This document shows, piece by piece, positions 1 through 7,573 of a DNA stretch of 56,661 nucleotides. Position numbers and translations under genes: made by a program. Numbering within the stretch: the first letter of the stretch is position 1; every line of letters starts with the position of its first letter. Where the stretch lies: positions 1 to 56,661 of the forward strand of contig NZ_FNCC01000026.1 of NCBI RefSeq assembly GCF_900100955.1, in the 5' to 3' direction. The notes under the pieces were generated by a model. That model searched no databases, was not told where the DNA came from, and saw only the letters and a program-made list of their open reading frames with translations. Source of the DNA: Lentzea fradiae (GTDB taxonomy: Bacteria > Actinomycetota > Actinomycetes > Mycobacteriales > Pseudonocardiaceae).

Positions 1-123
1 ATGCCCTCCGGCCCCCATGCCCTCCGGCCCCCATGCCCTCCGGCCCCCATGCCCTCCGGCCCCCATGCCCTCCGGCCCCCATGCCCTCCGGCCCCGTACC
101 TCCGGCCCCGTACCTCCGGCCCC
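1..123. repeat. 16-bp tandem repeat array with 14-bp variant units
   Basis: Six head-to-tail copies of the 16-mer ATGCCCTCCGGCCCCC occupy about 1-95. Two copies of a 14-mer, GTACCTCCGGCCCC, follow at 96-123. The array begins at the window edge, so its full length is unknown. A 16-bp unit is not a multiple of three, so each copy shifts the reading frame and the encoded peptide repeats only every three copies. This makes a structural protein repeat unlikely and replication slippage more likely. Confidence 0.85.
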
Positions 124-1272
124 GGTGTCCGCGCCAGTGACGGTGCCCGCGCCCGTGGCAGTAGCGGTGCGCCCGGTGGCGGTGCCGTGACGGTTCAGCT
201 CACCCTTGATCCCCGTGTGCGCTACGAGGAGACCGGCGCCGACACCAACTACAACTTCGAGGTCATGCTGCCCGAGATGGCCGACGTGTGGCGACAGTCC
301 GGCGACCCGAACCTCGTCACGATGACCAGGAGGTACACCGACTGGCTCGGCTACAGTCTGCTGCGCGAGCCCGACGGCTCCGGGTGGTTCGCCAACATCG
401 CCCCGAACTCCCGCACCTCGTCGCGGTTCTACGCCGACGTGCGTCCCGACCCTGAGCGGACCGCGCTCGGCAACCAGTTCGTCCCCGTCGTCCCCGGCCT
501 CGCCGCGTTCGTCTCCAGCCGCGAGGACCTGGCGGCGGCGCGGTCCGCGTAGGCCGCCGACCCGGCGCCCGTGCCGGCGTTGGTCAAGCCGGACACCTCG
601 CCGCGCGTCCTGAGCCACTCGATCTACGGCGAGCGCCACCCGAGCAGGGCCGAGCGGACGGCGGCCATCGCGCGGCTGCCGTACCGGCGGGCGCACTTCA
701 CCGAGCTGCGCAGCGACCAGGGACAGGACTTCCTGTTCGTGCGGCGGCCGAAGTTCCACCTCGGCGGCTACTTCGGTGTTCGACGAGCAACGTCGTTGGC
801 GCGCACCGGTTTGACGTTTCTGTGGCATCCGGTCGCGGGCACACTCGTGCAGTCGTCCAACAACAACGACCACGCGTGCTGGGGCACCGTGTTCCCCGGC
901 CAGGTCGTCGACTCGGACGGGCCCCAGCGGGCGGAGTTCCACGGGGGCGAGCCCCACCGGTTCCGCTTCCGCGCGGCCTCCGGCTCGGTCGTGACGGACG
1001 TGACCGTCGGCGACCGGATCACCAGGACGGTCCGCGCGAACGCGCCCGCGACGGAGCAGATCCCCTTGGTGATAAGGGATTCCGGCACCGTGGCGCTCGA
1101 CGCGCGGTCTCTCGCTGACCCGCGGCGGGGTGCTCGTGCGGTTCCGCTGGGGCCAGGACCTCGATCCCCCCGGCTGCGCACCGCCACGACGATCTCCTAC
1201 CCCAACCGGAGGTTGCTGATCCTCACCGTCCCGCACGCCGGGTCGACCACGGTGGTGGTCACCGCGCGTTAG
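1..1272 (+). pseudogene. Decayed gene of unknown function with an in-frame stop and likely frameshifts
   Basis: One reading frame runs through the window start, is interrupted by TAG at 550-552, and continues in the same frame to 1272. Protein-like sequence lies on both sides (RYEETGADTNYNFEVMLPEM before, HLGGYFG and TGLTFLWHPVAGT after), so the TAG looks like a nonsense change, for example from TGG. Near 1100 a more protein-like string (LSLTRGGVLVRFRWG) appears in a neighbouring frame, and the original frame becomes plausible again near 1190 (ISYPNRRLLILTVPHAG), suggesting two compensating indels. The recognisable part begins at about 187 (GTG), just downstream of the tandem repeats. I do not recognise the family; the mix of aromatic and beta-rich segments recalls large carbohydrate-active proteins, but that is a guess. 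A readthrough or assembly error is the alternative. Confidence 0.5.
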
Positions 1273-1398
1273 TCCATTGTGGACGAATCGGTTCACCCTG
1301 ATGTCGCAACGGTTTGACGAATGTTCGCGCTGGTCACGGGGTATTCGAGGGACCCCAACCCCACTGGTTCACCGCTCACACGCGAGGGAGTGGTTGTG

Positions 1399-1602
1399 AT
1401 GGCACACGTGCGTCATTGGATCGACGTCCGCACTGGTGACGAGTTCGACCAGCCGGTTCCCTTCGGTCTCGTCTACCCGGTCCGCACCGGGGACGGATCG
1501 GCGCCGCCGAGCCAGCGCGGCCGCACGTGGGAGCACCTCGTGGCGTGCGACCGGGAGCTGCGCCCCTTCTCCGAGTCCGTCTCCCTGGCCCCCGCCTCCT
1601 GA
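1399..1602 (+). CDS. Small hypothetical protein (67 aa)
   Basis: The ATG at 1399 follows a GAGGGAG ribosome site at 1384-1390, so it is preferred over the earlier in-frame ATG at 1321. The product begins MAHVRHWIDVRTG and contains PFGLVYPVRTG and TWEHLVACDRELRP. It has no signal peptide, membrane segment or recognisable domain. It stands alone between the decayed gene and the membrane protein at 1711. The good ribosome site and biased third positions support a real gene, but no function can be assigned. Confidence 0.5.
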   Translation: MAHVRHWIDVRTGDEFDQPVPFGLVYPVRTGDGSAPPSQRGRTWEHLVACDRELRPFSESVSLAPAS

Positions 1603-1710
1603 GTCCTTCGTGGACCCCCTGCCCAAGTGAACTTCGTGTGAAGTCGTCCCGTGCCGGGTATCCCGGCACGGGCGACCCGTGTCGGGCGCCCGCGGGGAAG
1701 GGAGCTCGAC

Positions 1711-2535
1711 GTGGACTTCGGACAAGGACTGACCGACGCCTGGCGGGCGGTCGCGACGTTCGTTCCCAAACTGGCGGCGTTCCTGCTGATCCTCCTGATC
1801 GGCTGGTTCATCGCCAAAGCGGTGGCCAAGCTGGTCGACAAGGTGCTCGAACGGGTCGGGTTCGACCGGCTCGTCGAGCGCGGCGGTGTGCGGCAGATGC
1901 TGGCGCGCAGCAAGTACGACGCGTCCGACCTGATCGCGAAGCTCGTCTACTACGCCCTGCTGCTCATCACCCTGCAGATCGCCTTCGGCGTGTGGGGACC
2001 CAACCCGGTCTCGGAGCTGCTGACCGGGATCGTCGCGTGGCTGCCCAGGGCCGTGGTCGCCATCGTCATCGTCGTGGTGGCCGGCGCGATCGCCAGCGCG
2101 GTGAAGGACTTCATCGGCAGTGCCCTCGGCGGCCTGTCGTACGGGCGGGTGCTCGCCACCACCGCCTCGGTGTTCATCTGGGCGCTGGGCATCATCGCCG
2201 CGCTGAACCAGATCGGCGTCGCCACGACCGTGACCACTCCGGTGCTGATCGCGGTGCTCGCGACCGTCGGTGGCGTCATCGTCGTCGGCGTCGGCGGTGG
2301 CCTGATCCGGCCGATGCAGCAGCGCTGGGAGGGCTGGCTCGGCCGGGCCGAGCAGGAGCTGCCGCAGGCCAAGGCCCAGGCGGAGGCGTACCAGCGCGGT
2401 CGTGAGGACGCGACGCGGGTGACCGCCGCGGAGACAGAGGTGATGGAGCCGGTGCGGCAGCCGGTGGCCACTACCCGCGGCGAGGTGCCGGTGGAGGACC
2501 CGGTGCTCGGCGCGCGCAGGCCCGAGGACCGGTGA
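1711..2535 (+). CDS. Multi-pass membrane protein of the TM-helix-repeat / MscS-like type
   Basis: This 274-residue inner-membrane protein has an N-terminal helix (FVPKLAAFLLILLIGWFIAK), a second near residue 75 (LVYYALLLITLQIAFG), a very hydrophobic third (AVVAIVIVVVAGAIASAVKDFIG) and two more before residue 200. A charged cytoplasmic tail follows. The arrangement matches the conserved TM-helix repeat proteins related to small mechanosensitive channels, although no complete MscS beta domain is visible. The GTG at 1711 follows a purine-rich AAGGGAG site, and earlier in-frame starts lack one. A hairpin terminator follows the stop. The role is probably envelope tension sensing or ion leak, inferred from the family only. 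Confidence 0.65.
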   Translation: MDFGQGLTDAWRAVATFVPKLAAFLLILLIGWFIAKAVAKLVDKVLERVGFDRLVERGGVRQMLARSKYDASDLIAKLVYYALLLITLQIAFGVWGPNPVSELLTGIVAWLPRAVVAIVIVVVAGAIASAVKDFIGSALGGLSYGRVLATTASVFIWALGIIAALNQIGVATTVTTPVLIAVLATVGGVIVVGVGGGLIRPMQQRWEGWLGRAEQELPQAKAQAEAYQRGREDATRVTAAETEVMEPVRQPVATTRGEVPVEDPVLGARRPEDR

Positions 2536-2553
2536 GACGCGGGTTCTGACGGA

Positions 2554-2585
2554 GGCGGGGCGTGCCGCGGCACGTCCCGCCTTTT
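2554..2585. terminator. Bidirectional hairpin terminator
   Basis: The arms at 2554-2566 and 2569-2581 are complementary over 13 bp with one G-T pair, followed by TTTT at 2582-2585. It lies between the convergent ends of the membrane-protein gene (stop 2535) and the minus-strand gene ending at 2585. Confidence 0.7.
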
Positions 2586-2932
2586 CAGTTGACCTCGGGC
2601 AGTGCCGGCGTGGACAGCGGCCGCACGTCGTGCGCGTGCGCCAGCCGGCAGACCGCCATCAGCCGCAGGCCCAGCCAGGACGTGGGCGACCAGTCGGGGG
2701 AGTGGTGGTCGACGAGCCCGCGGGCGTAGGAGGCGAGCAGCACGACGGCGGCCACCGTGCCGCCGCCCTCGACGCCGAGCAGCAGGATGTCCCGCACCGC
2801 CGCGCCGTGCTGGTCGACCTCGGCGGCGAGCGCGGGGGTGACGGCCAGGGCCGCCCACCCGGCCACGCCGATCCGGTCGGACAGCTCGGAGATCCACTGC
2901 CGCGCGGTGGTCTCGTACCAGGTCACACGCAT
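2585..2932 (-). CDS. Small hypothetical protein, DUF6401-like
   Basis: The 115-residue product begins MRVTWYETTARQWISEL; a TTG at 2983 would add 17 basic residues without an obvious ribosome site. The central string AALAVTPALAAEVDQHGAAVRDILL resembles a family of short actinobacterial proteins (DUF6401) from memory of its DQHAAAVRD-type motif. There is no signal peptide; one moderately hydrophobic stretch (GGTVAAVVLLASYARGLV) is visible. It is monocistronic and convergent with the preceding membrane-protein gene. The family assignment is tentative and the function unknown. Confidence 0.55.
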   Translation of the reverse strand: MRVTWYETTARQWISELSDRIGVAGWAALAVTPALAAEVDQHGAAVRDILLLGVEGGGTVAAVVLLASYARGLVDHHSPDWSPTSWLGLRLMAVCRLAHAHDVRPLSTPALPEVN

Positions 2933-3053
2933 GCGAACACGGTAGCGGCGTCTTTTCGAAGTGCTGGTTTGAGGGTCCTTCAACCGGGTACACGGGCCGG
3001 AAGTGCGTCAAGCAGTCGGCGCGTGACTCCTGGCTGTAAGGCGGAAGATGATC

Positions 3054-3380
3054 ATGGGTACCGGACTTGAGGACAGGTCGTCGCGGCGGGTGGGCGTGAT
3101 GGCCCTGGAGAACCTGGACAACGCGGTGTGCCTCGCGCTGGCCAACGTGGAGAACGCCCACGAGGTGCTGTGCGACGCGCTGGCCGGCTGCGCGGACACC
3201 GTCCTGCCCGCGCAGGTCAGGGCGTGTGTGGAGGCCGCGGAGGAGCACGCGGCGTTCGGTGAGTGGCGCGAGGCGCGGATGCTGCTGACCGTCGCCCACC
3301 GCCTGCTCTCGCGCGGCCGTCGCGCCGTCGCGGTGCCCGCTCCGTCGACGCCTGGTGACGTCATCGTCAACCAGAGGTGA
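3054..3380 (+). CDS. Hypothetical helical protein (108 aa)
   Basis: The ATG at 3054 has GGAAG six bases upstream, better placed than for the ATG at 3048. An in-frame ATG at 3099 (MALENLDNAV) is an alternative that would remove a basic leader. The body is predicted to be helical (ALENLDNAVCLALANVENAH, CVEAAEEHAAFGEWREARML), with three cysteines and no membrane segment. It precedes the DUF3072 gene by about 58 bp on the same strand. No family is recognised; the acidic four-helix look suggests a small soluble cytoplasmic protein. Confidence 0.5.
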   Translation: MGTGLEDRSSRRVGVMALENLDNAVCLALANVENAHEVLCDALAGCADTVLPAQVRACVEAAEEHAAFGEWREARMLLTVAHRLLSRGRRAVAVPAPSTPGDVIVNQR

Positions 3381-3437
3381 TTGAGCCGCGTTCGCCCCGG
3401 GTATCTCGAACGGGTGTTCGAGCGAAAGGGGACGATC

Positions 3438-3626
3438 GTGAACCGCACGCCGGAGAAGGACCCGCAGGACTGGACGACCGGTGACGAGCCGATGACCGGT
3501 CCGCAGGAGTCCTACCTGCACACCCTCGCCCAGGAAGCGGGCGAGGAGGTGCCGGGCGGGCTGACCAAGGTCGAGGCGTCCCAGCTGATCGACCGGCTGC
3601 AGGAGAAGACCGGCCGGGGCGCCTGA
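3438..3626 (+). CDS. DUF3072 domain protein
   Basis: The GTG at 3438 follows the AAAGGGGA ribosome site at 3425-3432. The 62-residue product has the DUF3072 pattern: DPQDWTTGDEPMTGPQESYL, then TLAQEAGEE and LTKVEASQLIDRLQEKTGR. Members are small soluble proteins, common in actinobacteria and some proteobacteria, with no established biochemical role. The C-terminal half resembles a short two-helix SAP-like unit, which is only a structural impression. It lies between two short genes on the same strand and may share their transcript. Confidence 0.75.
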   Translation: MNRTPEKDPQDWTTGDEPMTGPQESYLHTLAQEAGEEVPGGLTKVEASQLIDRLQEKTGRGA

Positions 3627-3676
3627 CCCGTTCGCGGCTCGCTGTTTGCGCGTCGTCGCCGTGGGTAGTCATCGGT

Positions 3677-4150
3677 GTGGAGATCGATCAGGAAGTCACC
3701 AGGACCGAGTCCGCCCAGTCCCGCCCGTCGGCTCTGCTGGCGAGCTTCGAGGACTACGCCGACGCCCAGCACCTCGTCGACAGGATGTCCGACGAGGGCT
3801 TCCCGGTGGAGAGCGTCCGCATCGTCGGCGAGGGCGTGCGCACCGTCGAGCAGGTCACCGGCCGGATGACCAGGGGCCGCGCGGCTCTCGCCGGAGCCGC
3901 CAGCGGCGCGTGGTTCGGCGTGTTCATCGGACTGCTGTTCGGCCTGTTCACCACCGGGACGGGCTGGATCTGGTTCGTGCTGATCAGCCTCGTGATCGGT
4001 GCGTTCTGGGGAGCGGTCTTCGGATTCGTCGCGCACTGGGGCACGCGGGGCCGCCGCGACTTCTCCAGCGTCATGACGTTGCAGGCGAAGAGGTACGAGG
4101 TGCACGTCGACCAGGCGATGGCCGCGCAGGCCGCCAGGTACGTGCTGTGA
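3677..4150 (+). CDS. General-stress-protein-17M-like membrane protein
   Basis: The 157-residue protein starts at GTG 3677. Residues about 15-55 (ALLASFEDYADAQHLVDRMSDEGFPVESV) form the N-terminal alpha/beta domain of the 17M family of general stress proteins. Two glycine-rich hydrophobic helices follow (AASGAWFGVFIGLLFGLF and IWFVLISLVIGAFWGAVFGF), then a short cytoplasmic tail. The topology of a soluble sensor-like domain before a membrane hairpin is typical of this family in actinobacteria. Homologues are induced by general stress, but their biochemical activity is unknown. The next gene begins four bases after the stop, so cotranscription is likely. Confidence 0.7.
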   Translation: MEIDQEVTRTESAQSRPSALLASFEDYADAQHLVDRMSDEGFPVESVRIVGEGVRTVEQVTGRMTRGRAALAGAASGAWFGVFIGLLFGLFTTGTGWIWFVLISLVIGAFWGAVFGFVAHWGTRGRRDFSSVMTLQAKRYEVHVDQAMAAQAARYVL

Positions 4151-4154
4151 GCTG

Positions 4155-4655
4155 ATGCAGACCTTCCTGCCCTACCCCGGCTTCGCCGAGACGGCGCGCG
4201 TGCTCGACCAGCGCCGTCTCGGCAAGCAGCGGGTCGAGACGCTGCAGGTCCACCGCGCGCTGGTGGTGCCGGGCCACGGCTGGCGCCACCACCCGGCGGT
4301 GAAGATGTGGGCGGGCCACGAGGAAGCCCTCGTGCGCTACGGCGTGGAGATCTGCGCCGCCTGGCGGGAGCTGGGGTTCGTCGACACCTGCGAGGCCACG
4401 ATGAGGGCCGACCTCGCGCGGGCCAGGGAGCTCACGACCGTGCGCACCCAAGAGGAGCTGGCCGCCGCGGGCGACCTGCCGCCGTGGCTCGGCGACGAGG
4501 CCGTGCACCGCAGCCACCAGTCGGCGCTGGTGCGCAAGTTCCCCGAGCACTACCGGCGGTTCTTCCCGGACGTGCCGGACGACCTGCCCTACGTCTGGCC
4601 GGCCACGCTCGCCCGCACGGTGAACCCGTCGGCGTCGCGGCCCATGGACACGTAG
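4155..4655 (+). CDS. MSMEG_6728 / pyrimidine-dimer glycosylase-like protein
   Basis: The N-terminus MQTFLPYPGFAETARVLDQR followed by RLGKQRVETLQVHRAL is diagnostic of the MSMEG_6728-type family, which is related to T4 endonuclease V (Pyr_excise) proteins. Established members of the wider fold excise UV-induced pyrimidine dimers, but activity of the MSMEG_6728 branch is not proven. WRHHPAVKMWAGHEEAL and VHRSHQSALVRKFPEHY are also characteristic. The 166-residue length is normal. It follows the stress protein by four bases, consistent with a stress or repair transcript. Its last 67 bases overlap the end of the convergent anti-sigma kinase gene. Confidence 0.7.
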   Translation: MQTFLPYPGFAETARVLDQRRLGKQRVETLQVHRALVVPGHGWRHHPAVKMWAGHEEALVRYGVEICAAWRELGFVDTCEATMRADLARARELTTVRTQEELAAAGDLPPWLGDEAVHRSHQSALVRKFPEHYRRFFPDVPDDLPYVWPATLARTVNPSASRPMDT

Positions 4656-5503
4656 TCGCAGGTCCGGTGCAGGATCCACAGCCCCAGGCCCGCCGTGCGG
4701 GTGTCGGTGGTCGGCATCAGCCCCACCACCGGGTCCGCGGGACCGGGCCCCTGGTCCGTCACCGCCACGACCACCCGTGACGAGTCCGCCCACACCCGGA
4801 ACCGCACCGGCGCCACGCCGTGCGTCAGCCCGTTCGAGACCATCTCGCTCGCCGCGTAGACGACGTCGAGCACGCCGTCCTCCGACAACGCCGTCCCGGC
4901 CACGGCCGCGCTCACCGCGTCCCGCGCCGCACGTGCCGTCACGTCGACCAGGTCGACCAGCGGTGGGCCCTGCTCCAGCGGGTCCGCCACCTGCCGTGCC
5001 CGCGCGGGACCCTCCCGGAACCCGGGGTTCGCCTCGTGCCGCCCCGGCGCCGCCGCGATGTTCGGGTGCGTCCGCACCACGTCGTCGAGCACCTCGGCGG
5101 GCGTCGTCCTCGTGTCGTACGGGCACAGGCCCCACACCGGGAACTCCGCGTACGCCCGGTTCACCGCGGCCTCGTACCGCGCCCACCAGTCCCACGACGC
5201 CCCCATGCCGGGGTGCGGAACGTCCCCGACGACCCGCATGCCGCGTGCGCCACCCTCGGTGCCCTCGGCGAACAGCGCGCGATACGTGGCGATCGACTCG
5301 GACGGCCGCGAGTACTGGTCCGCACCCGGCAGGTACGTGATGTCACGGCCCAACGCGCCGCGCAGCAGACCCGTGTTCCGTTCCGCGCACGCCGCCACCA
5401 CGGCCTCACCCGCGCGCAGCCCGTCCTCGAGGAACGGCACCACCAGCGCCAGGAAGTCGTCGTCCGAGCCGTAGAAAGCGGTCTCGTGGAAGAAACCGGT
5501 CAC
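4589..5503 (-). CDS. MEDS-domain anti-sigma-factor histidine kinase (RsbW-like ATPase)
   Basis: Residues about 1-150 form a MEDS sensory domain: FYGSDDDFLALVVPFLEDGLRAGEAVV, then ERNTGLLRGAL. Residues about 190-304 form a GHKL ATPase with the N-box-like EMVSNGLTHG, the G1-like DQGPGPADP and the G2 region TAGLGLWILHRTCD. This is the standard architecture of actinobacterial serine kinases that sequester a stress sigma factor and phosphorylate a STAS antagonist. The GTG at 5503 has a G-rich ribosome site; an upstream ATG at 5539 is possible. The divergent gene at 5663 encodes a STAS protein, its likely partner. No sigma factor gene is adjacent. Confidence 0.8.
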   Translation of the reverse strand: MTGFFHETAFYGSDDDFLALVVPFLEDGLRAGEAVVAACAERNTGLLRGALGRDITYLPGADQYSRPSESIATYRALFAEGTEGGARGMRVVGDVPHPGMGASWDWWARYEAAVNRAYAEFPVWGLCPYDTRTTPAEVLDDVVRTHPNIAAAPGRHEANPGFREGPARARQVADPLEQGPPLVDLVDVTARAARDAVSAAVAGTALSEDGVLDVVYAASEMVSNGLTHGVAPVRFRVWADSSRVVVAVTDQGPGPADPVVGLMPTTDTRTAGLGLWILHRTCDYVSMGRDADGFTVRASVAGQT

Positions 5504-5662
5504 GACCCCCGATGCTACGCGGAAAACCCGGTGCGCCATATGAGCGAATCCACCGCCCTCCGGTTCACCGGCGAGCCTCTGACGGCGTAGACACGGGGAC
5601 TGCGCTACGGTCGGGCTGGGTTGAGCAGGCAGCCCGCGTGCCGTCCTCCAGGAGGTTGCCGC

Positions 5663-6052
5663 GTGCAGGCTTACGGTGAAGTCCCGTTCCGCACCACCAG
5701 CGAGAGCAAGGGCACCACCGTGCTCGTGCACGTCGCCGGTGAGCTCGACCATTCCACAGCCCCCGAACTGGCCGAACGCCTGGGCGACGCCGTCCGCGCG
5801 GTCGTCCCGCCCGCCCCCGTCGTCGTCGACCTGTCCGGCGTGCGGTTCCTCGGCGCCCAGGGCATCGGCCTGCTGCTCGACCACCAGGACCTCTGCCTGC
5901 GCCGCGGCAGCGCGCTCGTGGTCGTCGCGAACACGGCCCCGGTGCTGAGGCCGCTGGAGGTCCTGGAGCTGACGACGGTGCTGGGCGTGCGGTCGTCGGT
6001 GCCGGAGATCCCGGCACAACCGGTGGCCGGGAGACTCGGGGAACGCCGCTAG
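5663..6052 (+). CDS. STAS-domain anti-sigma-factor antagonist
   Basis: The 129-residue protein starts at GTG 5663 behind a perfect AGGAGG at 5650-5655. It is a single STAS domain: GTTVLVHVAGELDHSTAPELAERL, then PVVVDLSGVRFLGAQGIGLLL. The serine normally phosphorylated in SpoIIAA/RsbV proteins sits at the LSGVxFL(D/G)(S/A) position, where this protein reads FLGAQG. The usual D-S pair is therefore replaced by G-A, so control by serine phosphorylation may be altered or lost. It is divergent from the MEDS-ATPase gene, a natural antagonist/anti-sigma pair. The stop codon is shared with the convergent VOC gene. Confidence 0.8.
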   Translation: MQAYGEVPFRTTSESKGTTVLVHVAGELDHSTAPELAERLGDAVRAVVPPAPVVVDLSGVRFLGAQGIGLLLDHQDLCLRRGSALVVVANTAPVLRPLEVLELTTVLGVRSSVPEIPAQPVAGRLGERR

Positions 6053-6429
6053 CCGGCCGCCGCGCGTTCAGCCGCGCTGCGCAGCACGCAGAACTCGTTG
6101 CCCTCGGGGTCGGCGAGCACGACCCAGCCGGTGCCGTCGGGGTTGCGGTGGTCGGAGACGAGCGTGGCGCCGATGCCCCGCAGCCGTTCGACCTCCTCGT
6201 CACGCGTGGAGTCCGGCCGCAGGCACACGTGCAGCCGGTTCTTGCCCCGCTTCGGCTCCGGCACCTGGTTGAAGAACAGCACCGGCCCGTCCTCCAGCAG
6301 CACCTCGGTCTCGTGGTCGCCCGGCTTGTCGTCGGGGTGCAGCGGACGGCCCGTCACCTCGCTCCAGAAGCGGGCCAGCTCGTAGGCGTTCGCGCAGTCG
6401 ATGGCGACGTTCTGCAGGACCGAGACCAT
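6049..6429 (-). CDS. VOC-superfamily (glyoxalase/bleomycin-resistance-like) protein
   Basis: The 126-residue product begins MVSVLQNVAIDCANAYELARFW. It has the two beta-alpha-beta-beta-beta modules of a single-chain VOC protein, ending VVLADPEGNEFCVL, the usual VOC signature. NRLHVCLRPDSTRDEEVERL carries one of the potential metal-binding histidines. Such proteins are common in actinobacteria as lyase, dioxygenase or resistance-like folds, and the substrate cannot be inferred. The stop codon overlaps the STAS stop at the palindrome GCTAGC. The gene is transcribed alone. Confidence 0.75.
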   Translation of the reverse strand: MVSVLQNVAIDCANAYELARFWSEVTGRPLHPDDKPGDHETEVLLEDGPVLFFNQVPEPKRGKNRLHVCLRPDSTRDEEVERLRGIGATLVSDHRNPDGTGWVVLADPEGNEFCVLRSAAERAAAG

Positions 6430-6582
6430 GCCGCGCAGCCTAGATCGTCCGGCCCTCCCGCTGGAGCGCGGAGCACTCGACGACCTGTCCCCAAGGTTCT
6501 GTCCCTTCTCCCGCCACACCCCGCCCGTGTGTCACCACTCAGCGGTCCCCGCCTCCTCTGCGTGACGTGGCTTTAGTACGCG

Positions 6583-6628
6583 GGGGCCCCGCGTGCGATC
6601 CACGCGAACGAAGGGGCCCCGCGTGCGA
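6583..6628 (+). repeat. Two copies of a GGGGCCCC-GCGTGCGA direct repeat
   Basis: The 16-mer GGGGCCCCGCGTGCGA occurs at 6583-6598 and again at 6613-6628, 30 bp apart. Each copy carries the self-complementary core GGGGCCCC. The 6430-6696 interval between the VOC start and the end of the PRC-barrel gene contains no gene that I can support. The repeats may be a REP-like element or part of a terminator for the PRC-barrel/DoxX transcript, which runs into them from the right. Confidence 0.55.
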
Positions 6629-6696
6629 CAGGGGAAACGCGAAAGAGAGTCGCGGGCGGGGCCGGGGGGTTACGGAGAGTGCTTGTGGAGGCAGGC

Positions 6697-7089
6697 TTAG
6701 AGCATCGGCGGCATCAGCCGGTAGCTCTCCTCGTAGTACGAGGCCGTGCGGTCGCGGTAGTCCTCGTTGTCCTCGCTGTACTCCGGAGCCTTCTCGATCT
6801 GTTCCTTGGTGCGGTCCACGAAGACCTTGCGCTCCTCGTGGTCCACCCGGTGCACGACGCCGACCGGCAGCACGACCTTGCGGCCGAAGATCCACCCTCC
6901 GGTGTCCACCATCAGGCAGTCGTGGGGGAGCTTGGCGTTGTCCTCGTCGATCTTCCCGATGTCACCGTCGGTGGCGACGACCTCGTAGCCGATCAGGCCG
7001 GTGTCCGGACGGCCGGACAGGTCGTCCGAGCGCTGCTCGGTCCACGACGTGTCGCGCCACACCCAGGGCAGGAACGGGATCGGTTGCAT
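6697..7089 (-). CDS. PRC-barrel domain protein
   Basis: The 130-residue protein begins MQPIPFLPWVWRDTSW. Residues about 30-105 form a PRC-barrel: LIGYEVVATDGDIGKIDED, then CLMVDTGGWIFGRKVVLPVG and RKVFVDRTKEQIEKAP. PRC-barrels occur in RNA-processing and photosynthetic proteins, and as stand-alone stress-associated proteins in actinobacteria. The acidic, tyrosine-rich tail (DNEDYRDRTASYYEESYR) is typical of the stand-alone form. It lies 21 bp after the DoxX gene on the same strand, suggesting a two-gene operon. No catalytic role is known. Confidence 0.8.
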   Translation of the reverse strand: MQPIPFLPWVWRDTSWTEQRSDDLSGRPDTGLIGYEVVATDGDIGKIDEDNAKLPHDCLMVDTGGWIFGRKVVLPVGVVHRVDHEERKVFVDRTKEQIEKAPEYSEDNEDYRDRTASYYEESYRLMPPML

Positions 7090-7110
7090 GCGTGTCCTCT
7101 CGATCGGGGG

Positions 7111-7533
7111 TCAGCGGTCTCGCGTCACGCCGTCGGCGAGGAGGGACAGGCCGATGCCGAGCATCCACACGTCCTTCGCCAGGCCGGTGCCCTGCTCGGT
7201 CGGCCAGATGCTGCCTTCCTGGCGCATCCCCGGCGTCTTGGCGTAGAGGCCGAGCAACGCTCCGGCGAAGCCGGTCAGGGCGGCGCCGGCCACCGCGGCG
7301 GGCACGAACGGGGCCAGCAGCAGCGCGCCGGTCGCGATCTCGCCCGCGGACAGCAGGGTCGCGAAGCGGCGGGCGTCCAGCTTGCCGAGCACCGGGTACG
7401 TGCTCGACGCCCACCCGTGCATCTGCTCGGCCGCCTCCTGGTCGGCGTTGCGCTTGCCGAGACCGGAGTGCAGCACGAACGCGCCTGTCACGACGCGGAC
7501 GGGCAGCTGCCGCAGCAGCGAGCGGCTGATCAT
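7111..7533 (-). CDS. DoxX-family membrane protein
   Basis: The 140-residue protein has four predicted helices typical of DoxX/DoxD-like proteins: LLRQLPVRVVTGAFVLHSG near the N-terminus, FATLLSAGEIATGALLLAPF, VAGAALTGFAGALLGLY, and AKDVWMLGIGLSLLADG at the end. Family members in actinobacteria are linked to redox or thiol stress at the inner membrane (the mycobacterial DoxX-SodA-SseA complex is the known case). Here the partner is a PRC-barrel gene, so any redox role is inference. The gene is 40 bp downstream of the DUF305 lipoprotein gene on the same strand. Confidence 0.7.
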   Translation of the reverse strand: MISRSLLRQLPVRVVTGAFVLHSGLGKRNADQEAAEQMHGWASSTYPVLGKLDARRFATLLSAGEIATGALLLAPFVPAAVAGAALTGFAGALLGLYAKTPGMRQEGSIWPTEQGTGLAKDVWMLGIGLSLLADGVTRDR

Positions 7534-7573
7534 GTCCAGACCTCCTCGAGGGCGTGGACCCGCCGGGTACCCG

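Noticed and set aside
1..123. CRISPR array
   Set aside because: The repeats are head to tail without spacers and only 14-16 bp long. No cas genes are nearby.
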